The notes under the pieces: model-generated
Told to the model about the DNA's origin: nothing
Database searches by the model: none
Seen by the model: only the letters and a program-made list of their open reading frames with translations
NCBI RefSeq assembly: GCF_947492365.1
Contig: NZ_CANLMB010000001.1
Location: forward strand, 1,116,001 to 1,180,000
Origin: an uncultured Erythrobacter sp.
GTDB lineage: Bacteria; Pseudomonadota; Alphaproteobacteria; Sphingomonadales; Sphingomonadaceae
DNA: 64,000 nucleotides
Reading direction: 5' to 3'
In this document: positions 35,872 to 44,687 of the stretch, piece by piece
Position numbering within the stretch: the first letter of the stretch is position 1
Layout of the letters: each line of letters begins with the position of its first letter
Made by a program: the position numbers and the translations under genes

Positions 35872-36138
35872 CCTCAAGCGCCGGGCGCGGGCCGTCCGGC
35901 CCGCTTGGCTTCCGCGGCATAAGCCGCGACGGCCAGTCGGCCTTGCGACGCTAAAGCGTCGGAGGGGTGCCGCAGACGTTAGAAGAGGCTCGCTCTCCAA
36001 GTCGGAGGGCGGGCCTCTTCACTTTGAGGCTTGGTCGCGGAGCACGGGCGCGAAGCGACCGCAAGCCCGACCGGGCGCCCGCAGCGCCGAAGGCGCGAGG
36101 ATAGCCAAGGCTGCGGACGCAGCCGCCGGCGCTTGAGG
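35872..36138. repeat. Inverted pair of hairpin-rich elements
   Basis: Two copies of one arrangement in opposite orientation: CCTCAAGCGCCGG, a short GC hairpin, TTGGCT, and further small stems. Left arm 35872-35884 with TTGGCT at 35905-35910; right arm 36126-36138 with AGCCAA at 36103-36108. The arms are perfect reverse complements. This is probably an intergenic repeat family; no transposase is nearby. Confidence 0.7.
35983..36019 (+). terminator. Possible rpsA terminator hairpin
   Basis: AAGAGGC pairs with GCCTCTT across a 23-base loop that contains a further partial stem. The right arm is followed by CACTTTG rather than a run of T, so this is a weak prediction. Confidence 0.4.
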
Positions 36139-36204
36139 CCCAACAAGGACTCCGGGGCTTCTCTTTTGGGTTTCCTACTTCGCTTGAAGTGGTAGACTGC
36201 GACC

Positions 36205-36960
36205 ATGCTTACAGTTCATCAATTCCCCTGCCTGTCCGACAATTACGGATTCCTGCTCCACAATTCGGTCTCTAACGAGACCGCTGCGATCGATACGCCC
36301 GATGCAAAGGAGTATCTGAAGCAGGCCGAGGCCAAGGGGTGGACCATCACCCATATCTGGAACACCCATTGGCACCCCGACCATGCAGGCGGGAACGCTG
36401 AGATCGTCGAAGCGACAGGCGCGCGGGTGCTGGCTCCTAAGGAAGTCGAGAAGCTCTCCCCCATCGACCGCGTGGTTTCGCATGGGGACACTGTCAATCT
36501 CGGTGAGCACCGCGCCGATGTGATCGACGTGTCGGGCCACACCAATGGCCACATCGCCTATCACGTTGTCGAAGAAGGCATCGCCTTTGTCGGAGACAGC
36601 GTGTTCGCGCTGGGCTGCGGCCGCATGTTCGAAGGCGAGCCGGAACAGTTCTGGCGCAGCCTTGAGCGGATCAAGCGTCTCTCGACCGCAACAGTGCTCT
36701 ATTGCGCGCATGAATACACAGCTGCGAACGCGAAGTTCGCGCTCCATGCCGATCCCGACAATGAAGACCTCAAGGCCTATGCTGCCGAGATCGATGAGAA
36801 GCGCGCACGCGGCGAATGGACTGTCCCGACCGTGCTGAGCCGTGAGCTGGCCACCAACCCGTTCCTGCGCGCCGATGATCCGGCAATGCAGGCCAAATGG
36901 GGCGGCAACGCACCGCATGAGACCTTCGCCGCGCTTAGGGCCGCCAAGGACAATTTCTAG
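36205..36960 (+). CDS. gloB: Hydroxyacylglutathione hydrolase (glyoxalase II)
   Basis: Hydrolyses S-D-lactoylglutathione in methylglyoxal detoxification. The metallo-beta-lactamase motif THWHPDH is at 54-60, further metal ligands lie in DVSGHTNGHIAYHV and VGDSVFALGCGRMFEGEPEQFW, and the glyoxalase-specific YCAHEYT segment follows. The protein is 251 residues long, the usual size. The downstream quinone oxidoreductase starts four bases after its stop. Confidence 0.94.
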   Translation: MLTVHQFPCLSDNYGFLLHNSVSNETAAIDTPDAKEYLKQAEAKGWTITHIWNTHWHPDHAGGNAEIVEATGARVLAPKEVEKLSPIDRVVSHGDTVNLGEHRADVIDVSGHTNGHIAYHVVEEGIAFVGDSVFALGCGRMFEGEPEQFWRSLERIKRLSTATVLYCAHEYTAANAKFALHADPDNEDLKAYAAEIDEKRARGEWTVPTVLSRELATNPFLRADDPAMQAKWGGNAPHETFAALRAAKDNF

Positions 36961-36964
36961 GCCT

Positions 36965-37945
36965 GTGCAGGCGCTTCGAGTTCTCAATCTGTCGGACGAT
37001 CTATCCGGCACGCAGCTGGCGGAATTGCCGAAACCCGAGCGCGCGGCAGGCGAAGTTCTGGTGCAGGTCCGCGCGGCCTCGCTCAACTTCCCCGACCTGC
37101 TGATGACGCGGGGCAAATATCAGCTCGAACCCGAGCTGCCCTTCACCAGCGGGCTGGAACTGGCTGGCGAAGTGGTCGAGGTCGGCGCGGAAAGCGCGTT
37201 CAAGGTGGGCGACAAGGTGATCGGCGGCAACAAGACCGGAGCCTTTGCCGAATTCGCCGCTATCCCCGAGCGCGGGCTGTCGCCGCTCCCAAAGGGCATG
37301 TCGTTTGAAAAAGGCGCTGCGATGGGCGCTGCATACTCAACTGGCTATACGGGCCTCGTAGAGCTTGCGAACCTCAAGGAAGGCCAGTGGGTGCTGGTAA
37401 CCGGCGCGAGCGGCGGGGTTGGCCTCGCCGCTATCGATCTGGCGAAGGCGATGGGCGCAAAGGTGATCGCCGGGACTGGCTGCCTGTCAAAGATCGACCA
37501 GATTCAGGCGCAGGCCAATCCTGACAAGGTGATCCTCACACAAGGGCAATTCCGCGAAGAGGTTTCGCAGATCACAGAAGGGCATCTGTGCGACATAGTG
37601 TTCGATCCCGTCGGCGGCGATGTGTTTGACGAGGCGACCCGCTGTGTGACCTTTTCAGGAAAGCTGGTCGTGGTCGGCTTCACCAGCGGCAGAATCGCCA
37701 ATATCGCCACCAATATCCCGCTCATCAAAGGCTTCTCGATCGTGGGTTTGCGCGCGGGCGAGTATGCGCGGCGCTTCCCCGAGCGGGGCCGCGCGATCAA
37801 CGCGGCAATCGCCAAGCTTGCCGAGGAGGGGTGCATTGATCCTCTGATCGACCGGACGCTGCCGCTATGGCGCTGGCACGAAGGGTTCAACGCGATGGCG
37901 AACCGCGAGCTGATCGGCAAAGTGGTGTTTGTGCCCGGCTGCTAG
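36965..37945 (+). CDS. NADPH:quinone oxidoreductase family protein (MDR superfamily)
   Basis: Zinc-free medium-chain dehydrogenase of 326 residues. The N-terminal GroES-like domain opens VQALRVLNLSDDLSG, and the Rossmann loop is GASGGVGLAAIDLAKAMGAKVIAGTG. The C-terminal part contains VFDPVGGDVFDEATRCVTFSGKLVVVGFTSGRI. I chose GTG 36965 because it begins the family's first strand; a longer frame from 36842 overlaps gloB. The bidirectional hairpin at 37951 follows. Confidence 0.88.
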   Translation: MQALRVLNLSDDLSGTQLAELPKPERAAGEVLVQVRAASLNFPDLLMTRGKYQLEPELPFTSGLELAGEVVEVGAESAFKVGDKVIGGNKTGAFAEFAAIPERGLSPLPKGMSFEKGAAMGAAYSTGYTGLVELANLKEGQWVLVTGASGGVGLAAIDLAKAMGAKVIAGTGCLSKIDQIQAQANPDKVILTQGQFREEVSQITEGHLCDIVFDPVGGDVFDEATRCVTFSGKLVVVGFTSGRIANIATNIPLIKGFSIVGLRAGEYARRFPERGRAINAAIAKLAEEGCIDPLIDRTLPLWRWHEGFNAMANRELIGKVVFVPGC

Positions 37946-37950
37946 AAGCA

Positions 37951-37980
37951 GGAAGGGCGACCCTCGCGGACCGCCCTTCC
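37951..37980. terminator. Bidirectional hairpin between a quinone oxidoreductase and atpF
   Basis: A perfect 9-base stem (GGAAGGGCG / CGCCCTTCC) with a 12-base loop lies between two convergent genes. The plus-strand side is followed by CCTCTCC, so its terminator strength without a T tract is uncertain, but placement and stability support termination in both directions. Confidence 0.65.
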
Positions 37981-38008
37981 CCTCTCCAAACTGTAATTCG
38001 CGGTTGGC

Positions 38009-38524
38009 TTAAAGCGAGGCGATAACCTCGTCCGCCAGCGCCTTGTCCGCAGCATCGTCATGCGTTTCAGCGATGATCGAGCGTGATGCAGCAGCCGCGG
38101 CGTTAGCAGCGCTGGCGCGCACTCCGGCAATTGCTTCGCGCTCGGCAGCGGCGATCTTGTCTTCGGCCATGCGCTTGCGGCGTTCGACCATGGCTTTGCT
38201 GTCGGCTTCGGCCTTGGCGAGGATAGCATCGGCTTCGCGGGCCGCGCCTTCCATCATCGCTTCGGCGTCTTTCTCGGCAGAGGCAATCTTGCCAGCATAT
38301 TCGTCGCGCAAAGCCTCGGCTTCGGCGCGCAAGCTCTTGGCTTCGTCGAGCTGGGCCTTGATCTCTTCGATCTTGGCGTCGAGCCCGCCGGTGATCATGC
38401 CGGGGACCTTCTTCCAGATGAAAACACCGATCAGGATGAGCATCGCAATCGACACCCACTGATAGGAATCGAGCCCGAATGCAGACGGTCCGTCGGCAAT
38501 GAAAAGGGTGAGAATATCAGCCAT
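38009..38524 (-). CDS. atpF: ATP synthase Fo subunit b
   Basis: Fo peripheral-stalk subunit of 171 residues. A single N-terminal membrane segment (about 22-36, SIAMLILIGVFIWKKVP) is followed by a long Ala/Glu/Lys-rich coiled coil (LDAKIEEIKAQLDEAKSLRAEAEALRDEYAGKI onwards). The ATG at 38524 overlaps the end of the atpF' gene by 8 bases; an earlier TTG is out of line with the family. Having two b-type genes (b and b') is typical of Alphaproteobacteria. Confidence 0.94.
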   Translation of the reverse strand: MADILTLFIADGPSAFGLDSYQWVSIAMLILIGVFIWKKVPGMITGGLDAKIEEIKAQLDEAKSLRAEAEALRDEYAGKIASAEKDAEAMMEGAAREADAILAKAEADSKAMVERRKRMAEDKIAAAEREAIAGVRASAANAAAAASRSIIAETHDDAADKALADEVIASL

Positions 38525-39011
38525 TAGCAAGCGCCTTCTTCACCGCAGCGCGTGCGGCGGTTTTGTTGACCTTTGCCCCGGCAAGGCGCGAAACGATGTC
38601 CTGCGTCGCTTCGGCTGCGACGTCCTCGATCTCAGCCATTGCGCTGGTGCGCGCGGCTTCGATCTCGGTTTCGGCCTTGGCGAGTTTCGTATCGAGCCGC
38701 TTTTGCGCCGCAGCGATCTTCTTTTCCGAAGCGGCGGCACCCTTGGCCTTGGCATCGGCGATCAGACCCTGCGCCTTGGCACGGTTGGCGTTTTCGCGTT
38801 CGCGCCATGCTTCTTCCTGCTCGTCTGCCGCATCGCGCGCAGCTTGCGCCGCGGCGAGGTCGTCAGCGATCTGCGAATCGCGTGCTGCCACCGTGCTCAT
38901 GACCTTGGGAACCATCCCGCGGCCGATGAAGAAGAAGGTGATGCCGAAGAACACGAGCAACCAGAAGATCTGGCTGGAATATGTATCGGCTAGCTGGGCT
39001 ATCTGAGGCAT
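38517..39011 (-). CDS. atpF': ATP synthase Fo subunit b'
   Basis: The second Fo stalk subunit, 164 residues, with a membrane segment SQIFWLLVFFGITFFFIGRGMVP at about 13-35 and a long charged coiled coil. It pairs with atpF to form the heterodimeric peripheral stalk common in photosynthetic bacteria and alphaproteobacteria. It lies 90 bases downstream of atpE. Confidence 0.94.
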   Translation of the reverse strand: MPQIAQLADTYSSQIFWLLVFFGITFFFIGRGMVPKVMSTVAARDSQIADDLAAAQAARDAADEQEEAWRERENANRAKAQGLIADAKAKGAAASEKKIAAAQKRLDTKLAKAETEIEAARTSAMAEIEDVAAEATQDIVSRLAGAKVNKTAARAAVKKALANG

Positions 39012-39101
39012 GGACTTGGATCCGTTTCTGGGTCCGGGATCTTGACTGGAATGTCCGGGGGGACCGGCCCGAAGGCCAGCCCCTACCCAAACGTCATTCG
39101 A

Positions 39102-39329
39102 TTAGGCGACGAAGATCAGGATCATCGCGACGACGAACGCCAGCAGGCCGAGAAGTTCGGCTGCGGCGAAGCCGATGAACAGGCGGCCCTGTTGGCCGTC
39201 TGCGGCGCCCGGATTGCGCAGGGCGCTTTCGAGGAACGAACCAAAGACGTTACCCACGCCGATGGCTGCCATACCGGCACCGATTGCTGCGAGGCCTGCG
39301 CCGACGAGCTTGGCTGCTTCTGCTTCCAT
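39102..39329 (-). CDS. atpE: ATP synthase Fo subunit c
   Basis: Ring subunit of 75 residues with two membrane helices joined by a polar loop (NPGAADGQQGRLF). The proton-binding acidic residue is the Glu in FAAAELLGLLAFV of helix 2. Helix 1 has the Gly/Ala packing pattern AAIGAGMAAIGVGNVFG. Size and sequence are normal for an H+-dependent enzyme. Confidence 0.97.
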   Translation of the reverse strand: MEAEAAKLVGAGLAAIGAGMAAIGVGNVFGSFLESALRNPGAADGQQGRLFIGFAAAELLGLLAFVVAMILIFVA

Positions 39330-39379
39330 TGTAAAAACTCCTTGAAATTCAGATTAGTTGGAAAGTGAAGTTGTGAAAA

Positions 39380-40174
39380 TCAGTGAAGATGCTCGGCGTC
39401 GTTGATGTAGAGCGACGTGAGCAGTGCAAAGACGTAGGCCTGAATGCCTGCGACCAGAATTTCGAGCGCGCTGATGGCGATCATCAGGGCAAAACTGGGC
39501 AGCGCCACGATCAGCGTGGTGCCGATGCCGTAATTGGCCCCGTCAATGACGAAGCTCGACAGCACCTTCAGCAGGACGTGACCTGCCATCATCGCCACAA
39601 ACAGACGCAGCGCGAGGCTGAACGGGCGGATGAGGAACGAGAACAGCTCGATCAGGAAGATCGCCGGGATCATCGGCAGCGGGGTGCCGTGCGGGATAAA
39701 GAGCGTGAAGAACTTAATCCCGTGCTTCCAGAAACCGACGATCAAGACGATCGAGAAGCTGATAGCGGCCAGAACGCCGGTGACGGTGAAATGGCTGGTG
39801 AAGGTAAAGGCGTGGACACCCGGAATGATCCCGACCGGCATTAGTCCCAGCAGGTTGGCAAACAGGATGAACATGAACAGGCTGAAGACGTAAGGGACGT
39901 ATTTGCGGCCCTCTTTGCCGATGTTAGCCTCAAGCATGTCGTCGATGAAGCCGGTGAAGGTCTCCACCGCCATCTGCCAGCGACCGGGCACAAGCTCGCG
40001 CTTCATCCCGCCATAGACAAAAATCCACAGCAGAACGACAGTGATGGCCATCCACAAAGATGAGTTGGTAAATGCGATGTCGAAACCGGCGAGATCTTTC
40101 CAGTTTTCCGAGCCAAACAGTGGCTCGATCTGGAATTGCTTCATCGGATCGACTTTGCCTTCTTCGGCTGCCAC
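39380..40174 (-). CDS. atpB: ATP synthase Fo subunit a
   Basis: Proton-channel subunit of 264 residues with at least five membrane helices. The essential Arg lies in FSLALRLFVAMMAGHVLLKVL; further conserved sites are NLLGLMPVG and PAIFLIELFSFLIRP. The start is GTG at 40174, keeping the N-terminal segment AAEEGKVDPMKQFQIEPLFG usual for the order; an ATG at 40144 is possible. Confidence 0.96.
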   Translation of the reverse strand: MAAEEGKVDPMKQFQIEPLFGSENWKDLAGFDIAFTNSSLWMAITVVLLWIFVYGGMKRELVPGRWQMAVETFTGFIDDMLEANIGKEGRKYVPYVFSLFMFILFANLLGLMPVGIIPGVHAFTFTSHFTVTGVLAAISFSIVLIVGFWKHGIKFFTLFIPHGTPLPMIPAIFLIELFSFLIRPFSLALRLFVAMMAGHVLLKVLSSFVIDGANYGIGTTLIVALPSFALMIAISALEILVAGIQAYVFALLTSLYINDAEHLH

Positions 40175-40226
40175 GATCTTTCGTTACCCTCGAGTATTAG
40201 TAAAAACGCGCCCCGAATAAACGGAC

Positions 40227-40553
40227 CTATTCATGGTCCTCAGGACGCGTATTTGCCGCGCGAATAATGTTCCTGAAGGCGACGCCTATTCCGAAGAACA
40301 GGCCGACCAACAGACCCCAGGGCGAGGTTCCGACAAGCGCATCAAACGCCCAGCCGATCACCAAGCCCCCGAAAATACCACCAAGCAAATCCGCCAGCAC
40401 CCGGTTGCCGCTGCGATAATTCGCATCAACACCTTGCACCTTTGGCTGGTTGCGTTCCTCTTCGCGCTCGTTTGCGGCTTTGAGCCGCGCTTCGAGCGCG
40501 TCGATCCGCGCATCCTCAGCGATGGTCTCTCGGGCGGGTTTCTCGTCGCTCAT
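40227..40553 (-). CDS. atpI: AtpI/AtpZ-type ATP synthase accessory protein
   Basis: Protein of 108 residues: a charged N-terminal helix, then two membrane segments (about 56-73 and 78-92, ADLLGGIFGGLVIGWAFDALVGTSPWGLLVGLFFGIGVAF), and a short polar tail. Members of this family help assemble the c-ring. It is the first gene of the Fo operon. Confidence 0.88.
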   Translation of the reverse strand: MSDEKPARETIAEDARIDALEARLKAANEREEERNQPKVQGVDANYRSGNRVLADLLGGIFGGLVIGWAFDALVGTSPWGLLVGLFFGIGVAFRNIIRAANTRPEDHE

Positions 40554-40704
40554 GCAAGCTTCCTTACAGGGGTAAGCCCCGGGGGAAAATGTGCACGCAG
40601 CATAAAGGTGCCCGCCGAGGGCGCCTGCCCCCTAGAAGGTGGCAATTCTCAAGTCAATGGTGGGGTGTTGCAGTTTCCGCACAAGGCGTGGCGCGGAGCG
40701 AAAA

Positions 40705-41094
40705 TCAGGGGCAAATCGGCAGTCGTTCCGGCGGAGCGGCGGTGCGGGTCTGCCATGAGCCGTCAGGCGCCTGATACTTCTCACCCGGCACCGTGCGCGC
40801 GATTGCCTGACAACCGGCGGTGGTCGCATATTGCTCGAGCGTCGCGTTGTTTTCCTGCGCTTTTTCCGCATAGACCGCGCGGCGGCGGATATTGATGTCG
40901 TTCACCATCCGCTGAAGATCGGGCGTCGCACCTGTGACAATGCCGAGATATCCGTCAATCTGCTCACCCACAGTGCCATTGGCGCGCGCTGCGGCATAGG
41001 CCGGGTCGCGCTGCGCCTGTGCGGGCGCGACGAAACCGGTGACGGCAACGAGGCCGGCGGTGGCTGCGATCAGCGTTTTTCTCAGCGTATTCAT
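40705..41094 (-). CDS. ydbL: YdbL-like secreted protein (DUF1318)
   Basis: Protein of 129 residues with a signal peptide (MNTLRKTLIAATAGLVAVTGFVAPAQAQ). The mature part has the family core DPAYAAARANGTVGEQIDGYLG, NDINIRRRAVYAEKAQENN and GCQAIARTVPGEKYQAPDGSW. In E. coli ydbL is the third gene of ydbH-ynbE-ydbL, as it is here in the same order, and acts as a periplasmic partner of that bridge. Start ATG 41094 begins the signal peptide. Confidence 0.82.
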   Translation of the reverse strand: MNTLRKTLIAATAGLVAVTGFVAPAQAQRDPAYAAARANGTVGEQIDGYLGIVTGATPDLQRMVNDINIRRRAVYAEKAQENNATLEQYATTAGCQAIARTVPGEKYQAPDGSWQTRTAAPPERLPICP

Positions 41095-41126
41095 TCTTCT
41101 AGTCCTCCAACCTTTCAAGCAGATGC

Positions 41127-41315
41127 TCAAAAGATGTCTGCATTCTCGTCAATCGTGTTGCTGGCGTCTTCAGCCAGCCGGTAAAGCACCTCGGCGCGGA
41201 TATTGACGTTGAGCTCGATCACAATCGGCTCTTCGGGGGCGCTCACATTGATGCACCCCGAAAGCGCTGCTGCGCTCAACATAACCAACCCGGCTTTCGC
41301 CAAATTCTCGTGCAT
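41127..41315 (-). CDS. ynbE: YnbE-like small lipoprotein
   Basis: Protein of 62 residues with a lipoprotein signal (MHENLAKAGLVMLSAAALSGC, lipobox LSGC) and the conserved short mature part INVSAPEEPIVIELNVNIRAEVLYRLAEDASNTIDEN. YnbE of E. coli is an outer-membrane lipoprotein that pairs with the YdbH C-terminus by beta-strand addition. Its place between ydbH and ydbL, and the EPIVIELNVNI strand, support the assignment. A longer frame to 41387 is unlikely. Confidence 0.83.
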   Translation of the reverse strand: MHENLAKAGLVMLSAAALSGCINVSAPEEPIVIELNVNIRAEVLYRLAEDASNTIDENADIF

Positions 41316-41383
41316 TCTACGCCCTCGCCCAAACGTTCCCGCTCTTGTGGCAGCGGCGCATAATGCGGTCAATTTCGCGTCTT

Positions 41384-44300
41384 TCATGGCAGGTCATCGC
41401 TTTCTGGAGGTTGAACGGCGGGTTCATCGCGCCTTTGCGCTTCGTCCGGTGTTTCGGTGTTGTCAGGCTGTGGCTGCGGTGCGTCGGCAGGGAGCAACTC
41501 GATTCCCGAAATACCGACCAACTCGCGCGCAAATTCGGAATCGAAGTAAGTCGGGTCAAGAAATCCGCGCGCAATCGTCGCCAGCATCGCAAAGTTTTCG
41601 GAGCGCACATTGATTTTGAAGCGGATCGGCACCTGGGCCAGCTGACGGGTGATGAAGTTGCGGCTCGCGCCCTCACCCTGCCGCACGCCATCAATGTTGA
41701 AATTGGTGACAATCTCCCCGCCCAGATTGCCGCTCAGCTCGATGCTCATCTGGTTGTAATCGAGCGAGCGCAGCGTCTGGAACGCATAATTCGCCATCGT
41801 GCCGAGGTCTTCATAGGTCAGTTCACCGACATAGGAGACATTGCCGCCCGGCGGGCGCGAGATCAGCAGTCCGCGCTCGATCGAGCCATTGCCATTCGCG
41901 TCGAAAAAGACCTGAATTGTCCCGTCAAAAGTCCCTGTCGCACCGATATTGGACAGCTCCAATTGCGAGACGAAGCTGGCAGCATCGAGCCCGGTGATCT
42001 CGAAGACGTAATTCTGCCCATCCGCTCCGCCATATTCAAAGGTGGTCGGATACAGAATCAGGTCTCCGCCCATGAACGGCCAGCGTCCGTCCTCAAGGCG
42101 GAAGGTCGTCCCGTTCTCCATCGCAAACTTGATTCGCCCGCCCAGCGCCTCGATCCCTGGATTGACCGATGCGATCTCAATCACCTGCGAAGGAGCGGTG
42201 GTGAGGTTGATGAGGTCAGTGAAAACGATCTCCCCGCGCACGCCCTTCACCGGACCAAACGCGGCGGCAAAGTCGAAATTGTCGGTCCGGAATGCGCCGG
42301 AGGATGTGATTGCATCGCTGGTCCAGTCGATCCGTCCCTCGCCTGTCACCTCTCCGTCGGCCAGCGCGATTACGCCGCTTGCAAGATAGGAGAGATCTTG
42401 CGGCTGGAGCCGATTGCCAAACCGCAAGGACGGCACGTCGATATCGGCATGGCCGACCCCGCTTGCCAGCGCGTGTTCGATAGCGAGCGATGCGACCTTT
42501 GTGCCCGATGCCGGATGGCGAAGATCGGCAGTGGTGCTCACAACGTTGTTGGCTAGTATAAGCGTTGCACCTTGGGCGGTTAGCGGCTCGAAGCGCGCTT
42601 CGGGAGCAAGACCGGGGCCAGTGCGTTCGGTCAATGTGAATGCGGCGTCATCCAAGCTTAGAACGCCGTCCTGATAGGCCCAGCTTCCGCGTATCTGCGA
42701 CAGGTCAAGCACGACAGCATCAATCGCCGCGGTTCCGCCCTCGAATGTGCCGCCGATTTCGTCGCCGATTCCTCCTTCGATGATTGCAGCAGTCATTCTG
42801 GCGGCGCTATCGTCGGGGCCGATCACCGCTTCCAGCCCCTCAACCACAAACGGGCCGGGATAGCTGAGCCTTGCTCTATCCGCGCGGATAGTGGCGGGAG
42901 ATGAGCCAAGCTCACCGCCCAGCTCCAGTGCTTCGCTGACAAGCGCCAGCTCAAGCCGATCAGCATAACGCACCATTGCATTCCGGCCATCAGGGCAGAT
43001 CGTTACGCTTCGCTCCTGCAGAGTTAGCGCGGCGTAGCTCAGTGATCCGATGGCGATGTCGGTGCAGCTTTGGCCCACGAGGAGGCCAGACTGGCTCGAC
43101 CAGCTGCCTTCGAGAGGCACAACAAGCCCGCGCATCTCTCCGCCTGGGATAACGCCTGAAGCCTCGACCATTCCATTAAATCGAAGCGATCCCCCTCGCT
43201 CTTGCCGCAATTCGAGCCGCGGGATCGCCAAGGCGTCCTGTCCGGAGCGAAAGTCGGCCATAGTCATGCGCGCTGACCAATCGCCATCGCCTGATTGCTG
43301 CATCCGGCCATTTATCCGGGGGAGGTCAGCTCCCCCGGTTAGGAAGTTGCCCGATAGCCGGCCGCCTCTGCTTGAATAGCTCACCCGTGAGAGCGCCAGC
43401 ACTGTCTCTCCTGAGGGGCTGCGCAAACGCGCTTCGGGTACAATGATCGAGGTAGTGTCTGAGTTGGAACGCGCCGTGATGTCTGCTGCCAGCCGCCCAC
43501 CATTGACCGAGCGCGCCAATCCCCGCTCCAGCTTGCCCAGCAGAGACGCGATGAATGTGCCATCTGCCACATCGCGCGCTGAGGCGAGCGCGGCCTCGCC
43601 CGCGGCGTCAATCATCGCGCCCTCGCCCTCGATCCGCGCCTGCCAATCGCCGCTTTGCATTGCATCGCGCGTTCGCAAGGTTCCCTCAAGCGTCACCGCT
43701 TCAAAGCCGACCCCGCTCGCCGCCAAGCCGGTGCCCTCAAAATCATGACTAAGCGCCAGATTGCCCATTCCGCCATCCGGTCCGGTGGCGAGGCCCAAAG
43801 TGAACCTCGAGTTCCCGCGCAATTGGTCGAGTGAACCGGCAGCAAAGGAGACCTCCTCGCCCTCGACCCCCAAATCTCCTTCGAGCGTGGCGAAGTCATC
43901 GGAAAGCTCGAGCGCAGCCAGAATATCGGCGCTTTGGAGGCTTGCGCCGCCGCATTGCCCTTCGCGCAATCGAATCGGCCCTTCGAAGCGCGGAGAGCCA
44001 TTGTTTGTGGTCACATCGCCGTAAATCGTGACATTGCGCGCTGTGCATCCGTCGAATGTCAGGCCGGGCGCTGTCGCGGCGAGCTTGCCGGCGAACCCGT
44101 CATCGAGCGGCCCGGAACCGCCGAATTTCAGTCCGATCACTCCATAATCACTAGCAATCCGCGCGCGGCCATCGATCACGGCAAGATCGAAGTCCGGCAG
44201 CCCGCCAGGCTCATCGCTCTTGCCATATATCAGCGGGTCGAGCGCGCCGAGGCTCAACACGCCTTCGCGAAATGTGCCGTAAAGCCGCGGCCGAACCAGT

Positions 44301-44659
44301 TCGACCCGTCCGATGCGCGGTGAGCCGAGCGAAAACCCGATGTCGACATTGACCCGCTCGGCGGTGAAGTCGGGAGCGGTAGGGTCGCCGATTACGATAT
44401 TTTCGATCACTTGCTGCTGTGGCCCGATTGAAACGATATCGTAACTCGCCTCGATCCCGTATTCAGCCAGCGCATCGTCGATGAGGTCGCCCGCAATCCG
44501 TTCTCGTCCGATCCAGATCATCAACGCAAACAGAGCAAGTGCGATCAGCGCCATCAAACTGATGCGCCAGCGCCACCGTGAAGGCCACATACCTCGCCTG
44601 TAGCGCCTCGCGATTGCGGGCAGATCGGATTGGGGCTCGGCTTCAGCCATCATGTTCAT
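41384..44659 (-). CDS. ydbH: YdbH-like AsmA-superfamily intermembrane protein
   Basis: Protein of about 1091 residues. An N-terminal membrane anchor near residue 35-50 (LMALIALALFALMIWIG) precedes a long beta-rich periplasmic body with repeat-like strands, such as LARSVNGGRLAADITARSNSD and GGTFEGGTAAIDAVVLDLSQIRGSW. The C-terminal part includes the conserved DUF2954-like region (GGEIVTNFNIDGVRQGEGASRNFITRQLAQVPIRFKINVRSENFAML). In E. coli YdbH is one of three redundant AsmA-like proteins carrying phospholipid between membranes. Candidate starts are 44659, 44653 and 44650. It overlaps the divergent radC only if radC begins at 44652. Confidence 0.82.
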   Translation of the reverse strand: MNMMAEAEPQSDLPAIARRYRRGMWPSRWRWRISLMALIALALFALMIWIGRERIAGDLIDDALAEYGIEASYDIVSIGPQQQVIENIVIGDPTAPDFTAERVNVDIGFSLGSPRIGRVELVRPRLYGTFREGVLSLGALDPLIYGKSDEPGGLPDFDLAVIDGRARIASDYGVIGLKFGGSGPLDDGFAGKLAATAPGLTFDGCTARNVTIYGDVTTNNGSPRFEGPIRLREGQCGGASLQSADILAALELSDDFATLEGDLGVEGEEVSFAAGSLDQLRGNSRFTLGLATGPDGGMGNLALSHDFEGTGLAASGVGFEAVTLEGTLRTRDAMQSGDWQARIEGEGAMIDAAGEAALASARDVADGTFIASLLGKLERGLARSVNGGRLAADITARSNSDTTSIIVPEARLRSPSGETVLALSRVSYSSRGGRLSGNFLTGGADLPRINGRMQQSGDGDWSARMTMADFRSGQDALAIPRLELRQERGGSLRFNGMVEASGVIPGGEMRGLVVPLEGSWSSQSGLLVGQSCTDIAIGSLSYAALTLQERSVTICPDGRNAMVRYADRLELALVSEALELGGELGSSPATIRADRARLSYPGPFVVEGLEAVIGPDDSAARMTAAIIEGGIGDEIGGTFEGGTAAIDAVVLDLSQIRGSWAYQDGVLSLDDAAFTLTERTGPGLAPEARFEPLTAQGATLILANNVVSTTADLRHPASGTKVASLAIEHALASGVGHADIDVPSLRFGNRLQPQDLSYLASGVIALADGEVTGEGRIDWTSDAITSSGAFRTDNFDFAAAFGPVKGVRGEIVFTDLINLTTAPSQVIEIASVNPGIEALGGRIKFAMENGTTFRLEDGRWPFMGGDLILYPTTFEYGGADGQNYVFEITGLDAASFVSQLELSNIGATGTFDGTIQVFFDANGNGSIERGLLISRPPGGNVSYVGELTYEDLGTMANYAFQTLRSLDYNQMSIELSGNLGGEIVTNFNIDGVRQGEGASRNFITRQLAQVPIRFKINVRSENFAMLATIARGFLDPTYFDSEFARELVGISGIELLPADAPQPQPDNTETPDEAQRRDEPAVQPPESDDLP

Positions 44660-44687
44660 CACTTGCGCGGATCGCCTGCGAAAGGCA

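Larger units (their letters stand above)
35861..36204. other. Gap of 344 bases rich in hairpins between rpsA and gloB
   Basis: No gene seen. It contains a pair of inverted 13-base arms at 35872-35884 (CCTCAAGCGCCGG) and 36126-36138, both followed at about 30 bases by TTGGCT and enclosing several short GC stems, such as CCGCGGCATAAGCCGCG and CGACGCTAAAGCGTCG. A stem at 35983-36019 may terminate rpsA. Confidence 0.8.
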
